This document shows positions 44,317 through 52,219 of a stretch of 64,000 bases of DNA, piece after piece. Made by a program: the position numbers and the translations under genes. Positions within the stretch are counted from its first letter, which is position 1. Every line of letters starts with the position of its first letter. This DNA comes from Kineosporia mesophila (lineage in GTDB: Bacteria; Actinomycetota; Actinomycetes; Actinomycetales; Kineosporiaceae). The notes below the pieces were generated by a model. The model saw nothing but the letters and a program-made list of their open reading frames with translations, had not been told where the DNA came from and searched no databases. The stretch lies in the NCBI RefSeq assembly GCF_021129235.1, contig NZ_JAJOMA010000003.1, positions 186,001 to 250,000 on the forward strand. The letters run 5' to 3'.

Positions 44317-45558
44317 ATGGCGAATCCGAAGGTTCTGGCGATCGTTCTGGCCGGCGGGGAGGGCAAGCGGTTGATGCCACTGACGTTAGACCGCGCCAAA
44401 CCCGCTGTTCCCTTCGGAGGCGTCTACCGTCTCGTCGATTTCGCGCTGAGCAATCTGGTCAATTCCGGGTACCTGCGAATCGTGGTGCTCACCCAGTACA
44501 AGAGCCACAGCCTCGACCGGCACATCGCGCAGGCCTGGCGGATGTCGACGCAGCTGGGCAACTACATCGCGCCGGTCCCGGCGCAGCAGCGGGTGGGCAA
44601 GCGCTGGTACCTGGGCAGCGCGGACGCGATCTTCCAGAGCCTCAACCTGGTGAACGACGAGAAGCCCGACATCGTCGTGGTGGTCGGCGCCGACCACGTG
44701 TACCGCATGGACTTCGCCGCGATGGTGCAGCAGCACATCGAGTCGGGCGCGGGCTGCACGGTCGCGGGGATCCGCACCCCCATCGAGGAGGCCAACCAGT
44801 TCGGTGTGATCAAGACCCACGACGAGGACCCGCGGCGCATCGAGGCGTTCCTGGAGAAGCCGGAGAATCCGGTCGGCCTGCCCGACTCCCCGAACGAGGT
44901 GCTCGCCTCGATGGGCAACTACGTGTTCGATGCCAAGGCCCTGATCGAGGCCGTGACCAGCGACTCCGACGACCCGGGCTCGCGGCACGACATGGGCGGC
45001 GACATCGTGCCCTACTTCGTCGGCCGGGGTGAGGCCGCGGTGTACGACTTCAAGGACAACGATGTGCGCGGCTCCACCGACCGCGACCGCCACTACTGGC
45101 GGGACGTCGGCACCATCGAGGCCTACTTCGAGGCCCAGATGGACCTGGTCTCCGTGCACCCGGTGTTCAACCTCTACAACTACGACTGGCCGCTGTACAC
45201 CCACCAGGGCCCGTGGCCCCCGGCCAAGTTCGTGCACGGCTGGCAGGGCCGTATCGGGCACGCGGTGAACTCGATCGTCTCCCCCGGCACCGTGGTCTCG
45301 GGGGCGTTCGTGGAGAGCTCGGTGCTCTCGCCCAACGTGAACGTGCGCTCGTGGTCCACGGTCAGCGAGAGCGTGCTGATGGACGGCGTCGACATCGGCC
45401 GTCACGCCGTGGTGCGCCGCGCGATCCTCGACAAGAACGTGGTGGTGCCCGAGGGCGCCCGCATCGGCATGGACCCGGTGGCCGACCGCGAACGCGGTTT
45501 CGTGGTCACCGAGTCCGGCATCACGGTGGTCGGCAAGGGTCAGCGCGTCACCGTGTAA
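44317..45558 (+). CDS. glgC: Glucose-1-phosphate adenylyltransferase
   Basis: A 413-residue ADP-glucose pyrophosphorylase, the committed step that supplies ADP-glucose to glycogen and maltose-1-phosphate synthesis. Seen: [11 protein letters not shown] (residues 11-21) at the nucleotide loop, [19 protein letters not shown], the [14 protein letters not shown] block, EKPENP with the substrate Lys, and a C-terminal left-handed beta-helix of hexapeptide-like repeats. Full length. Divergent from glgM, consistent with a shared pathway. Confidence 0.96.
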   Translation: MANPKVLAIVLAGGEGKRLMPLTLDRAKPAVPFGGVYRLVDFALSNLVNSGYLRIVVLTQYKSHSLDRHIAQAWRMSTQLGNYIAPVPAQQRVGKRWYLGSADAIFQSLNLVNDEKPDIVVVVGADHVYRMDFAAMVQQHIESGAGCTVAGIRTPIEEANQFGVIKTHDEDPRRIEAFLEKPENPVGLPDSPNEVLASMGNYVFDAKALIEAVTSDSDDPGSRHDMGGDIVPYFVGRGEAAVYDFKDNDVRGSTDRDRHYWRDVGTIEAYFEAQMDLVSVHPVFNLYNYDWPLYTHQGPWPPAKFVHGWQGRIGHAVNSIVSPGTVVSGAFVESSVLSPNVNVRSWSTVSESVLMDGVDIGRHAVVRRAILDKNVVVPEGARIGMDPVADRERGFVVTESGITVVGKGQRVTV

Positions 45559-45572
45559 TTACCCGTGCGAAC

Positions 45573-45612
45573 GCGAATGGTCACGCCTAGAGTGCGATGC
45601 GTGACCATTCGC
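45573..45612. promoter_or_regulatory. 14-bp perfect inverted repeat bracketing a -10 box and start codon
   Basis: GCGAATGGTCACGC (45573-45586) and GCGTGACCATTCGC (45599-45612) are perfect arms with a 12-nt spacer. The spacer contains TAGAGT (45588-45593), 7 nt before the GTG start at 45601, which lies in the right arm. If transcription starts at 45601 the left arm is not in the mRNA, so this is better read as a DNA operator over the promoter. Confidence 0.6.
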
Positions 45613-46371
45613 ATCGGGGTACAGATTCAGCCGCAGCACGCGGACTACGCCGACATCCGCCGGGCGGTGGCGGAGGCCGAGGAGATCGGCGTCGACATCG
45701 CCTTCAACTGGGACCACTTCTTCCCGCTCTACGGTGAGGCCGACGGCAAGCACTTCGAGTGCTGGACCATGCTCGGCGCCTGGGCGGAGGCGACGTCGCG
45801 CATCGAGATCGGTGCGCTCGTCACCTGCAACAGCTACCGCAACGCCGACCTGCTGGCCGACATGGCCCGCACCGTGGACCACATCTCGAACGGCCGCCTG
45901 ATCCTCGGGATCGGCGCGGGCTGGTTCGAGCGCGACTACGACGAGTACGGCTACGACTTCGGCACCGCGGGCACCCGTCTCGCCGACCTGGAGCAGGCCC
46001 TGGCGCGCATCGAGGCCCGCTGGCAGAAGGTGAACCCGGCGCCCACGCGCGACATCCCGATCCTGATCGGCGGGGGCGGCGAGAAGAAGACGCTGCGCTA
46101 CACCGCGCGCCATGCCGACATCTGGCACACCTTCGGCGATGTCGAGGTGCTGAAGCGCAAGAGCGCGATCCTCGACGAGTGGTGCGACACCGAGGGCCGG
46201 CCCAGCTCCGCCGTCGAGCGCTCGATCGGCGTGGACAAGGCCCCCGACGAGGTCGGCGAGGAACTCGTCGCCGCGGGCGCCAACCTCTTCACCGTCGGGC
46301 TGAACGGGCCCGGCTACGACATGGGGCTGGTGCGCGAGTGGGTGGCCTTCCGCGATTCCCAGAAAGCTTGA
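45601..46371 (+). CDS. LLM-class F420-dependent oxidoreductase
   Basis: A 256-residue luciferase-like TIM-barrel flavin/F420 enzyme. Seen: IRIGVQIQPQ at strand 1, FNWDHFFPLYG, EIGALVTCNSYRN, NGRLILGIGAGWFERDY and ILIGGGGEKKTLR, all typical of actinobacterial F420-dependent family members. F420 rather than FMN use is inferred from family resemblance. GTG 45601 is preferred over the in-frame start at 45565 because of the -10 spacing and because homology begins at VTIRIG. The substrate is unknown. The 14-bp inverted repeat over its promoter suggests specific repression. Confidence 0.85.
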   Translation: MTIRIGVQIQPQHADYADIRRAVAEAEEIGVDIAFNWDHFFPLYGEADGKHFECWTMLGAWAEATSRIEIGALVTCNSYRNADLLADMARTVDHISNGRLILGIGAGWFERDYDEYGYDFGTAGTRLADLEQALARIEARWQKVNPAPTRDIPILIGGGGEKKTLRYTARHADIWHTFGDVEVLKRKSAILDEWCDTEGRPSSAVERSIGVDKAPDEVGEELVAAGANLFTVGLNGPGYDMGLVREWVAFRDSQKA

Positions 46372-46402
46372 GAACGCGGACGGGCCCCCTGGGCGGGTAG
46401 GT

Positions 46403-46440
46403 GTGGGGAGGGCCCTGGTGCGGGCCAGGGCCTTCCCCAC
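46403..46440. terminator. Hairpin after the F420-type oxidoreductase gene
   Basis: GTGGGGAGGGCCCTGG (46403-46418) pairs with CCAGGGCCTTCCCCAC (46425-46440) with one mismatch and a 6-nt loop. Confidence 0.7.
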
Positions 46441-47045
46441 GGCTGAGGTGAGTTCCCTCGTCCTCTCTTTCCGAACGGTCAGCACCGCCGTCCGGACCGG
46501 CCCGGCGTTGTCGACCTGACCGGTGAAGGTCACCGCGGTGTCCCGGGAGGGCCGGCTGGTGGCGGCGTTCATCGTCAGCGGGGTGGCACCGGCCGGGACG
46601 ATGTACGGCCCCTGTGGATCGGCCGTGAACGCCGAGCTGGTCTGCACACTGACGTATACATGCCGCCCGAGGGGGCCGGGGCGCTGAAGGTGTATCCGAG
46701 GGTGGTCGGCCTACCACCCTTCACCGTGGACGCCCCCAGGGTGAACCCGGTGACCACGGGTGCGGGGGCCGACGGCGTGAGCTTGATGCTGTAGTGCCCG
46801 GCGTCACCCTGGATGGTGCGGGTACACCTCCTGGTCGAGGGTGATGACGAGGATCCGGCAGCGGCCCACGGTGAGCGGGGTGGTGATGCTGCGCCCGCTC
46901 GTGGAGGGACGCAGGAGTGCACGTCCACGGCCTCGGCCGTATCGGCCCGCCCCCCGGTGGCGGTGAACTCGAACCCGTCCTGGTCCCGCACGAAGGCCTT
47001 GCCGGGCAGGATGTCCCGGCTCCGGCAGATGGCCCTAGGACCTTC
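46441..47045 (-). pseudogene. Frameshifted secreted protein remnant with Ig-like repeats
   Basis: Protein-like sequence on the minus strand hops between frames. From right to left: AFVRDQDGFEFTATGG... (about 47010-46920), then SGRSITTPLTVGRCRILVITLDQEVY in another frame (about 46900-46825), then GDAGHYSIKLTPSAPAPVVTGFTLG...GYTFSAPAPSGGMY (about 46805-46655), then VQTSSAFTADPQGPYIVPAGATPL...DTAVTFTGQVDNAGPV (46647-46480). The last two segments look like extracellular Ig/Fn3-type beta-sandwich repeats. At least three frame changes are needed and no N-terminus remains. No single open frame covers it, so I call it a decayed gene. Confidence 0.55.
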
Positions 47046-47056
47046 TGTCCGGCTTC

Positions 47057-47686
47057 CTAGGAGCGGCGCGCGCGGAACACCGTGTCGTGGATCGTGATGT
47101 CGCGGCCCTCGGGATCCTTCGCCGGACGCGGCCGGGCCTGGGACGTGATCACCTCCCAGCCGGTGAGGTCCAGGGCGGCGGCGATCTGCTCGGCCGTCCA
47201 GAAGGCGTCGGGCAGGTCGGGGCGGCCCATCGTCGTGGCCAGGTCGAGCGGGCTGTGCAGTACGACCAGCAACTGGCCGCCGGGGGCCACGGCCGAGGCC
47301 AGGCGGCGGAACGGGCCCGCCTCGGTGGGGTGCACGAAATGGCTCGTCACCAGGTCGTACTGGCCTCGCGGCGGCTGCCACGAGCGCAGGTCGGCGTGCA
47401 CCCACTCGGTGCGGGTGGCGATGTCCTGCCCCAGCTCCGCGGCCCGGGCCTCGTTCTTCTCCAGCACCACCCGGGAGAAGTCGGCCCCCGTGACCCGCCA
47501 GCCCCGCGCCGCCAGCCAGAACACGTCGCCGCCCTCGCCGCAGCCGGCGTCCAGCGCCGAGCCCGGTTCCAGACCCTCGACCTCGGTCACCAGCTGCGGG
47601 TTGACGTTGCCGCTGAAGACCCGGTCGCTGCCGCGGTAGCGTTCCTCCCAGGCCGGGGCCTCGAACCAGACGTGGTGGTCGGTCAT
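47057..47686 (-). CDS. Class I SAM-dependent methyltransferase
   Basis: A 209-residue methyltransferase resembling the TehB/thiopurine methyltransferase group. Motif I is ALDAGCGEGGD (about 44), the acidic residue is in VTGADFS, motif II/III region is YDLVTSHFVHP and LLVVLHSPLD. ATG 47686 has GGAGG 7 nt upstream and overlaps the stop of the flavoprotein gene (ATGA), so the two are translationally coupled. Detoxification of small thiols or metalloids is a plausible guess from the family. Confidence 0.85.
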   Translation of the reverse strand: MTDHHVWFEAPAWEERYRGSDRVFSGNVNPQLVTEVEGLEPGSALDAGCGEGGDVFWLAARGWRVTGADFSRVVLEKNEARAAELGQDIATRTEWVHADLRSWQPPRGQYDLVTSHFVHPTEAGPFRRLASAVAPGGQLLVVLHSPLDLATTMGRPDLPDAFWTAEQIAAALDLTGWEVITSQARPRPAKDPEGRDITIHDTVFRARRS

Positions 47687-48633
47687 TTCGCTGCCTCCAC
47701 GGCCCGGCCCGCGTCCTCGAGGATCAGGTCGTAGTTGATCTGCGAACCGGCCATCAGCCCGGCCCCGGCGGAGATGACGACCTGCGCGGCCATCGAGGCG
47801 ACGTTGCCGGCCGCCCACACGCCGGGCACATTCGTCTTCCCGGTGGCGGGATCGGCCTGCACCGAGGTCCCCAGCACGGCGCCCTCCACCACCATCTCGG
47901 TGATCTCCAGGCCGAGGCCCTCAAGCCCGGCGACCCGGGCGCCGAAGCGCGGCGCGACGACCACGACCTCCCGCTCCACCACCTCGCCCGACGCCAGCCG
48001 CACCCCGGTGACCCCCTCGTCCTTCATCTCCACCGCGGCGACCTCTCCCTCGACCACCCGCACGCCGAGCGCGGCCAGCCGGCCGAGAGCATCGGCCCCG
48101 AGGTCGGGCACCGTGTGGGTGAACACCACCACGTCGTCCGAGAGCTGCCGGAACATCAGCGCCTGGTGCATCACCAGGGGAGTCGAGGCGAGCACCCCGA
48201 TCGCCCGCCCCCGGTGCTCGTAACCGTGGCAGTAGGGACAGTGGATGACGTCCTTGCCCCAGCGCGCGGCCAGGCCCTCGACGGCGGGCAGCTCGTCGCG
48301 CAGACCGGTGGCCAGCAGGAGGCGGCGGGCCTGCACGCTCTCACCGCTCTCCAGGGTGACGACGAACCCGTCGCCGGCGGGCCGGGCATCGGTCACGACC
48401 CCGGGCACCACCTCTCCCCCATAGCCCTCGAGCTCCTGGCGCCCGTCGGCCACCAGGTCGAGCGGCGAGGTGCCCTCGCGGCCCAGGTAGTTGTGCATCG
48501 CCTCGGCCGGGGCGTTGCGCGGGTCGCCCGCGTCCACCACCAGCACCGATCGCAGCGACCGGGCCAGGGTGACGGCGCCGCTGAGACCCGCCGCCCCTCC
48601 ACCGATGACCACGACGTCGTAGCTGTTCCTCAT
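47683..48633 (-). CDS. Thioredoxin-reductase-like FAD/NAD(P) oxidoreductase
   Basis: A 316-residue two-dinucleotide-fold flavoprotein. GGGAAG (11-16) binds FAD, the redox motif CPYC lies at 132-135 (within HCPYCHGYEH), and the C-terminal block GVWAAGNVA completes the FAD site. The CPYCHGYE version of the motif is typical of a branch distinct from housekeeping TrxB, often next to XRE-cupin regulators. ATG 48633 has GAGGAGG upstream. It is divergent from such a regulator (48757) and overlaps the downstream methyltransferase gene. The electron partner is unknown. Confidence 0.88.
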   Translation of the reverse strand: MRNSYDVVVIGGGAAGLSGAVTLARSLRSVLVVDAGDPRNAPAEAMHNYLGREGTSPLDLVADGRQELEGYGGEVVPGVVTDARPAGDGFVVTLESGESVQARRLLLATGLRDELPAVEGLAARWGKDVIHCPYCHGYEHRGRAIGVLASTPLVMHQALMFRQLSDDVVVFTHTVPDLGADALGRLAALGVRVVEGEVAAVEMKDEGVTGVRLASGEVVEREVVVVAPRFGARVAGLEGLGLEITEMVVEGAVLGTSVQADPATGKTNVPGVWAAGNVASMAAQVVISAGAGLMAGSQINYDLILEDAGRAVEAAK

Positions 48634-48685
48634 CGTTCCTCCTCGTCGGCCTGCTTCCTCCGAGAGTGCCTCCGGGATTCCGGTC

Positions 48686-48715
48686 TTGACAAACCTTGTT
48701 GCTGGAACGGCAAAT
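48686..48715. promoter_or_regulatory. Promoter/operator between flavoprotein and XRE-cupin genes
   Basis: TTGACA (48686-48691) could be a -35 for the rightward gene (18 nt to GCAAAT at 48710). TTGC (48699-48702) and GCAA (48710-48713) form a short inverted repeat over the spacer that could be the regulator's site. Confidence 0.4.
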
Positions 48716-48730
48716 GGACGCATGAAGAGA

Positions 48731-48767
48731 GTTCTAGAACGCCGGGGAGATTTTGCATGATCACGGA
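48731..48767 (+). repeat. Half copy (C) of the palindromic element, supplying RBS and start codon
   Basis: These 37 bp equal the right half of copy B (GTTCTAGAAC core, CCGGGGAG, TTTTGCATG, ATCACGGA) with one substitution at 48750. The left half is absent. GGGGAG (48744-48749) and ATG (48757-48759), 7 nt apart, are used by the XRE-cupin gene. Confidence 0.88.
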
Positions 48768-49368
48768 CGAAGGGGAGGACGCGGGGTTCGAGGGGGTTCT
48801 TCATGCTGTCGGCCCGCGGTTGCGGCAGTTGAGGCAGGAGCGCGGGTCCACACTGGCCGAGCTCGCCGAGGAGACCGGGATCTCGGTGAGCACGCTGTCG
48901 CGGCTCGAGGCGGGTCAGCGGCGTCCCACCCTGGAACTTCTGCTGCCCCTGGCCCGGGCCCACCAGGTGGCGCTGGACGAGCTGGTCGACGCCCCGGCGA
49001 CCGGCGACCCGCGCATCCGGCCGCGGCGTATCGAACGGCACGGCGCGGTCTACCTGCCGCTGAGCCGCCGGCCCGGCGGGCTCCAGGCCTACAAGATCAT
49101 CTACCCGCCGCACTTCCCGGGCACCGCGCCCGGGCCCGACGACCAGCGCACTCACGAGGGCTACGACTGGATCTACGTGCTCAGCGGCCGGCTGCGGCTG
49201 GTGCTCGGCGAGCACGACTTCGTGCTGGAGGCCGGTGAGGTGGCCGAGTTCGACACCCGCACCCCGCACTGGATGGGAAATCCGGATCCCACGCCGACCG
49301 AGGTGCTGGGGCTGTTCGGCCCACAGGGTGAGCGTCTGCACGTGCGGGCCCGGCCCCGGCCGGCGTGA
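48757..49368 (+). CDS. XRE-family regulator with C-terminal cupin
   Basis: A 203-residue regulator. Residues 22-78 are an XRE helix-turn-helix (LRQLRQERGSTLAELAEETGISVSTLSRLEAGQ, read in pieces). Residues 110-195 form a cupin barrel (THEGYDWIYVLSGRLRLVLGEHD, DTRTPHWMGNP) that could bind a small ligand. The only credible start, ATG 48757, lies in the half copy of the palindromic element, so the first residues MITDEG come from the repeat. Divergent from the thioredoxin-reductase-like gene, a common pairing, which it probably regulates. Confidence 0.87.
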   Translation: MITDEGEDAGFEGVLHAVGPRLRQLRQERGSTLAELAEETGISVSTLSRLEAGQRRPTLELLLPLARAHQVALDELVDAPATGDPRIRPRRIERHGAVYLPLSRRPGGLQAYKIIYPPHFPGTAPGPDDQRTHEGYDWIYVLSGRLRLVLGEHDFVLEAGEVAEFDTRTPHWMGNPDPTPTEVLGLFGPQGERLHVRARPRPA

Positions 49369-49451
49369 ACAGGCGTGAGCACGGCGCCGTCCGAGGGCTA
49401 TTGGGATGAATCCCTCAGCCCGGGAATGGTCTCGTTCCGGCAACGCTCGAC

Positions 49452-49464
49452 TAGCCTCAGGGCC
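49452..49464 (+). promoter_or_regulatory. -10 box for leaderless serB mRNA
   Basis: TAGCCT (49452-49457) plus 7 nt precedes GTG 49465. No ribosome site is present. Confidence 0.5.
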
Positions 49465-50748
49465 GTGACCACGCAGCCGGATGCTCCGGCCCCGACGACC
49501 TCCCTGCCCTCCGACGGCTCCCCCACCGTGCTGTTCACCCTCACCGGCCCCGACCGGCCGGGCGTGACGACCGCCGTATTCCAGGCCCTGACCCGTTCCG
49601 GGGTCGAGGTTCTCGACGTGGAGCAGGTGGTGGTGCGCGGCCATCTGTCCCTCGCCGTCCTGGTGACGGCCGGCGACGACGAGGCCGGCACGATCTCCGC
49701 CGTGCGGGTGGTCGGTGGTGAGCTCGGGCTGACGGTGACGGGTCTGCCGGGCACCGGTGACAACTCCAAGCGGCGCCGCAACCGGCTGGCCGTGACCATG
49801 CTCGGCGCGCCGCTGCTGCCCTCGGCCGTGGCCGGGGTCGCGGGCCGGATCGCCGAGCACGGGGCGAACATCGACCGCATCCGGCGCATCTCCCGCTTCC
49901 CGGTCACCTCGATCGAGATGGACGTGTCCGGTGGTGACGGTGAGGTGCTGCGCCGCGAGCTGACCGCCGAGGCGATGGCCCACGGGGCCGACCTCGCCGT
50001 CTGCCCGGCCGGCCTGGCCCGGCGCGGCCGTCGCCTGGTGGTGATGGACGTCGACTCCACGCTGATCCAGGACGAGGTGATCGAGCTGCTCGCGGGCCAC
50101 GCCGGCCCGGAGGTGGAGAAGCAGGTCGCCCACGTCACCGAGCGGGCCATGCGCGGTGAGCTGGACTTCGCGCAGAGCCTGCACGAGCGCGTCGCCTGCC
50201 TGGCCGGACTGCCCGAGAGCGTGCTGGACGACGTCTACCGGTCGGTGCGCCTGACCCGCGGCGCCCGCACGCTCACCCGCACCCTGCACCGTCTGGGCTT
50301 CACGCTCGGCGTGGTCTCGGGCGGGTTCATCGAGGTGGTGGCGCCCCTGGCCCGCGACCTCGGCATCCATCACGTGGCCGCCAACCGGCTGGAGGTCGTC
50401 GACGGGCACCTCACCGGCCGGGTCGTGGGAGCGGTGGTCGACCGTGCCGCCAAGGCCGCCTCGCTGCGCCGGTTCGCCGAGCTGGAGGGCCTGGAGCTGT
50501 CGCGCACGGTCGCGATCGGCGACGGCGCGAACGACCTGGACATGCTGGCCACCGCCGGTCTGGGGATCGCGTTCTGCGCCAAGCCGGTGGTCCGCGAGCA
50601 GGCCGACACCTCGGTGAGCGTGCCCTACCTCGACGCCGTGCTGTACCTGCTCGGGATTCCTCGATCCGAGATCGAGGACGCCGACGAAGATCTTGCCCCG
50701 GCGCTCCCGGGCGAGGCCGAAGCACCGACCGGAGGGAACCGATCATGA
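49465..50748 (+). CDS. serB: Phosphoserine phosphatase with two ACT domains
   Basis: A 427-residue enzyme that makes L-serine from phosphoserine. Two N-terminal ACT domains (about 20-95 and 106-178) are followed by a HAD phosphatase domain with the nucleophile motif DVDST (195-199), VVSGGFIE and the metal-binding GDGANDLDM. This is the mycobacterial SerB2 plan, where ACT domains sense serine. An in-frame start at 49375 would add a tail; GTG 49465 is chosen from the -10 spacing. The sixA-type gene overlaps its stop by ATGA. Confidence 0.94.
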   Translation: MTTQPDAPAPTTSLPSDGSPTVLFTLTGPDRPGVTTAVFQALTRSGVEVLDVEQVVVRGHLSLAVLVTAGDDEAGTISAVRVVGGELGLTVTGLPGTGDNSKRRRNRLAVTMLGAPLLPSAVAGVAGRIAEHGANIDRIRRISRFPVTSIEMDVSGGDGEVLRRELTAEAMAHGADLAVCPAGLARRGRRLVVMDVDSTLIQDEVIELLAGHAGPEVEKQVAHVTERAMRGELDFAQSLHERVACLAGLPESVLDDVYRSVRLTRGARTLTRTLHRLGFTLGVVSGGFIEVVAPLARDLGIHHVAANRLEVVDGHLTGRVVGAVVDRAAKAASLRRFAELEGLELSRTVAIGDGANDLDMLATAGLGIAFCAKPVVREQADTSVSVPYLDAVLYLLGIPRSEIEDADEDLAPALPGEAEAPTGGNRS

Positions 50749-51305
50749 GCACCGGACCGACCCGCAGGCTGATCCTGATCCGGCACGCGAAGGCGGAGCA
50801 GGCGACGCCCGGCCAGGAGGACGTGGACCGTCCGCTGGCCCCGCGCGGCCTGCTCGACGCCGTGGTGGGTGGTCAGGAGCTGGCGGTCGTCGCGGTACCC
50901 GACCTGGTGCTCTGCTCCCCCGCCCGGCGCACCCGGCAGACCTGGCGCACCGTGCTCGAGGGCCTCTCGGGAGAACTCGCGGAACCGGCGCACCCCGAGG
51001 TGAAGTACCCGCACGGCCTGTACGAGGCCGGGGTGTTCGACCTGGTCGAGACCGTGCGCAAGGCCGGGGGCCAGGCATCGGTCGTGGTGGTGGTCGGGCA
51101 CGAGCCGACCATGTCCGAGGCCACGCTGTCCCTGGCCGGCGCCGGGTCCGACCCCGACGCCGTGCAGCACGTCAAGGCCGGCTTCCCGACCGCGGGCATC
51201 GCGGTGCTGGCGGTCGAGCGGGAGTGGGCCGACCTGGCGCCCGGTGACGGGCGGCTGGAGAAGTTCGTGGTGCCCCGGGCCGAGGGTGGCGGCTCGATCG
51301 GCTGA
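50745..51305 (+). CDS. sixA: SixA-like histidine phosphatase
   Basis: A 186-residue member of the histidine phosphatase superfamily. The catalytic RHA motif is LIRHAKAE (about 12-19) with Arg in CSPARRTRQT and the second His in VVGHEPTMSE, the compact SixA arrangement. E. coli SixA removes phosphate from phosphohistidine proteins; the substrate here is unknown. Its ATG overlaps the serB stop (ATGA), indicating translational coupling. Confidence 0.88.
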   Translation: MSTGPTRRLILIRHAKAEQATPGQEDVDRPLAPRGLLDAVVGGQELAVVAVPDLVLCSPARRTRQTWRTVLEGLSGELAEPAHPEVKYPHGLYEAGVFDLVETVRKAGGQASVVVVVGHEPTMSEATLSLAGAGSDPDAVQHVKAGFPTAGIAVLAVEREWADLAPGDGRLEKFVVPRAEGGGSIG

Positions 51306-51327
51306 GAAGCCTTCAGAGACAAAAATT

Positions 51328-51360
51328 GAGGACGATGTGGGCGCCGCCCACATCGTCCTC
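51328..51360. terminator. Hairpin between sixA and fabI
   Basis: GAGGACGATGTGGGC (51328-51342) pairs perfectly with GCCCACATCGTCCTC (51346-51360) around a 3-nt loop. Convergent stops are at 51305 and 51374. An A-run at 51321-51325 would give a short U-tract for the leftward transcript. Confidence 0.85.
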
Positions 51361-51373
51361 CCTTCGGATGCGA

Positions 51374-52147
51374 TCAGACGTTGCCGGCCATCGCCTGGAA
51401 ACCGCCGTCCACGTAAACGATCGTGCCCGTGGTCGCCGGGAACCAGTCGGACAGCAGCGCCACGCACGCCTTGGCGGTGGGCTCCGCGTTACGCACGTCC
51501 CAGCCCAGCGGGGCGCGGGTCTGGAACAGCTCGTCGAAGGCCTCGAAGCTCGGGATCGCCTTCGCGGCCGTGGTGCGCAGCGGGCCGGCCGCCACGATGT
51601 TGCTACGGATGCCCTGGGGGCCCAGGTCCCGGGCCACGTAGCGCGACGTCGACTCCAGCGCGGCCTTGGCCACACCCATCCAGTCGTAGGTCGGCCAGGC
51701 GATGCGCGCGTCGAGGGTCAGGCCGACGACCGCACCACCCTTCTTCAGCAGCGGCAGCGCGGCCACGGCCAGCGACTTGTAGCTGAAGGCCGAGATCTGC
51801 AGCGCCGTGGCGACGTCTTCCCACTCGGTGTTGAGGAAATTGCCCCCCATCGCGCTCTGCGGCGCGAAACCGATGGAGTGCAGCACGCCGTCCAGGCTGT
51901 CGACGTGCTCACGCACCCGGTCGGGCAGCGCGGCCAGGTCTTCGGTGCTGGTGACGTCGAGCTCGATCACCGGCGGGGTCTCCGGCAGGCGCTTGGCGAT
52001 GGCCTGCGTGAGCTTCATCTGCCGGCCGAAGGAGCTCAGCACGACCTGCGCGCCCTCCTCCTGGGCAACCCTCGCCGCGTGGAAAGCGATGGACGTGTCC
52101 ATCAGCACACCCGTCACGAGCAGCTTCTTGCCCTCGAGCAGTCCCAT
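51374..52147 (-). CDS. fabI: Enoyl-ACP reductase (InhA-like)
   Basis: A 257-residue SDR-type enoyl-[acyl-carrier-protein] reductase, the last step of each fatty-acid elongation cycle. Seen: cofactor region KKLLVTGVLMDTSIAFHAA, HSIGFAPQSAMGG, the catalytic YDWMGVAK (Tyr and Lys six apart) and IRSNIVAAGPLRT. This closely follows mycobacterial InhA. ATG 52147 (MGLLEGKK) is preferred over the in-frame start at 52165. It follows fabG in the same direction, the mabA-inhA arrangement, with a GC-rich hairpin between them. Confidence 0.95.
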   Translation of the reverse strand: MGLLEGKKLLVTGVLMDTSIAFHAARVAQEEGAQVVLSSFGRQMKLTQAIAKRLPETPPVIELDVTSTEDLAALPDRVREHVDSLDGVLHSIGFAPQSAMGGNFLNTEWEDVATALQISAFSYKSLAVAALPLLKKGGAVVGLTLDARIAWPTYDWMGVAKAALESTSRYVARDLGPQGIRSNIVAAGPLRTTAAKAIPSFEAFDELFQTRAPLGWDVRNAEPTAKACVALLSDWFPATTGTIVYVDGGFQAMAGNV

Positions 52148-52177
52148 TCGTGCAGTCCCTTTCACTTCGCGGAAAAC

Positions 52178-52202
52178 GCCCGCGGCCCTCGCGGCCGCGG
52201 GC
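52178..52202 (-). terminator. GC-rich hairpin between fabG and fabI
   Basis: GCCCGCGGCC (52178-52187) pairs with GGCCGCGGGC (52193-52202) across a 5-nt loop, in the 72-bp gap between the two genes. It may attenuate readthrough into fabI or protect the fabG mRNA end. Confidence 0.5.
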
Positions 52203-52219
52203 GAGAAATCATCTGAGGG

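Noticed and set aside
44562-45405. Minus-strand frames opposite glgC
   Set aside because: Shadows; glgC motifs are complete on the plus strand.
48115-48756. Upstream in-frame extension of the XRE-cupin gene to 48115
   Set aside because: It overlaps the flavoprotein gene antisense and has no conserved-looking sequence before the HTH.
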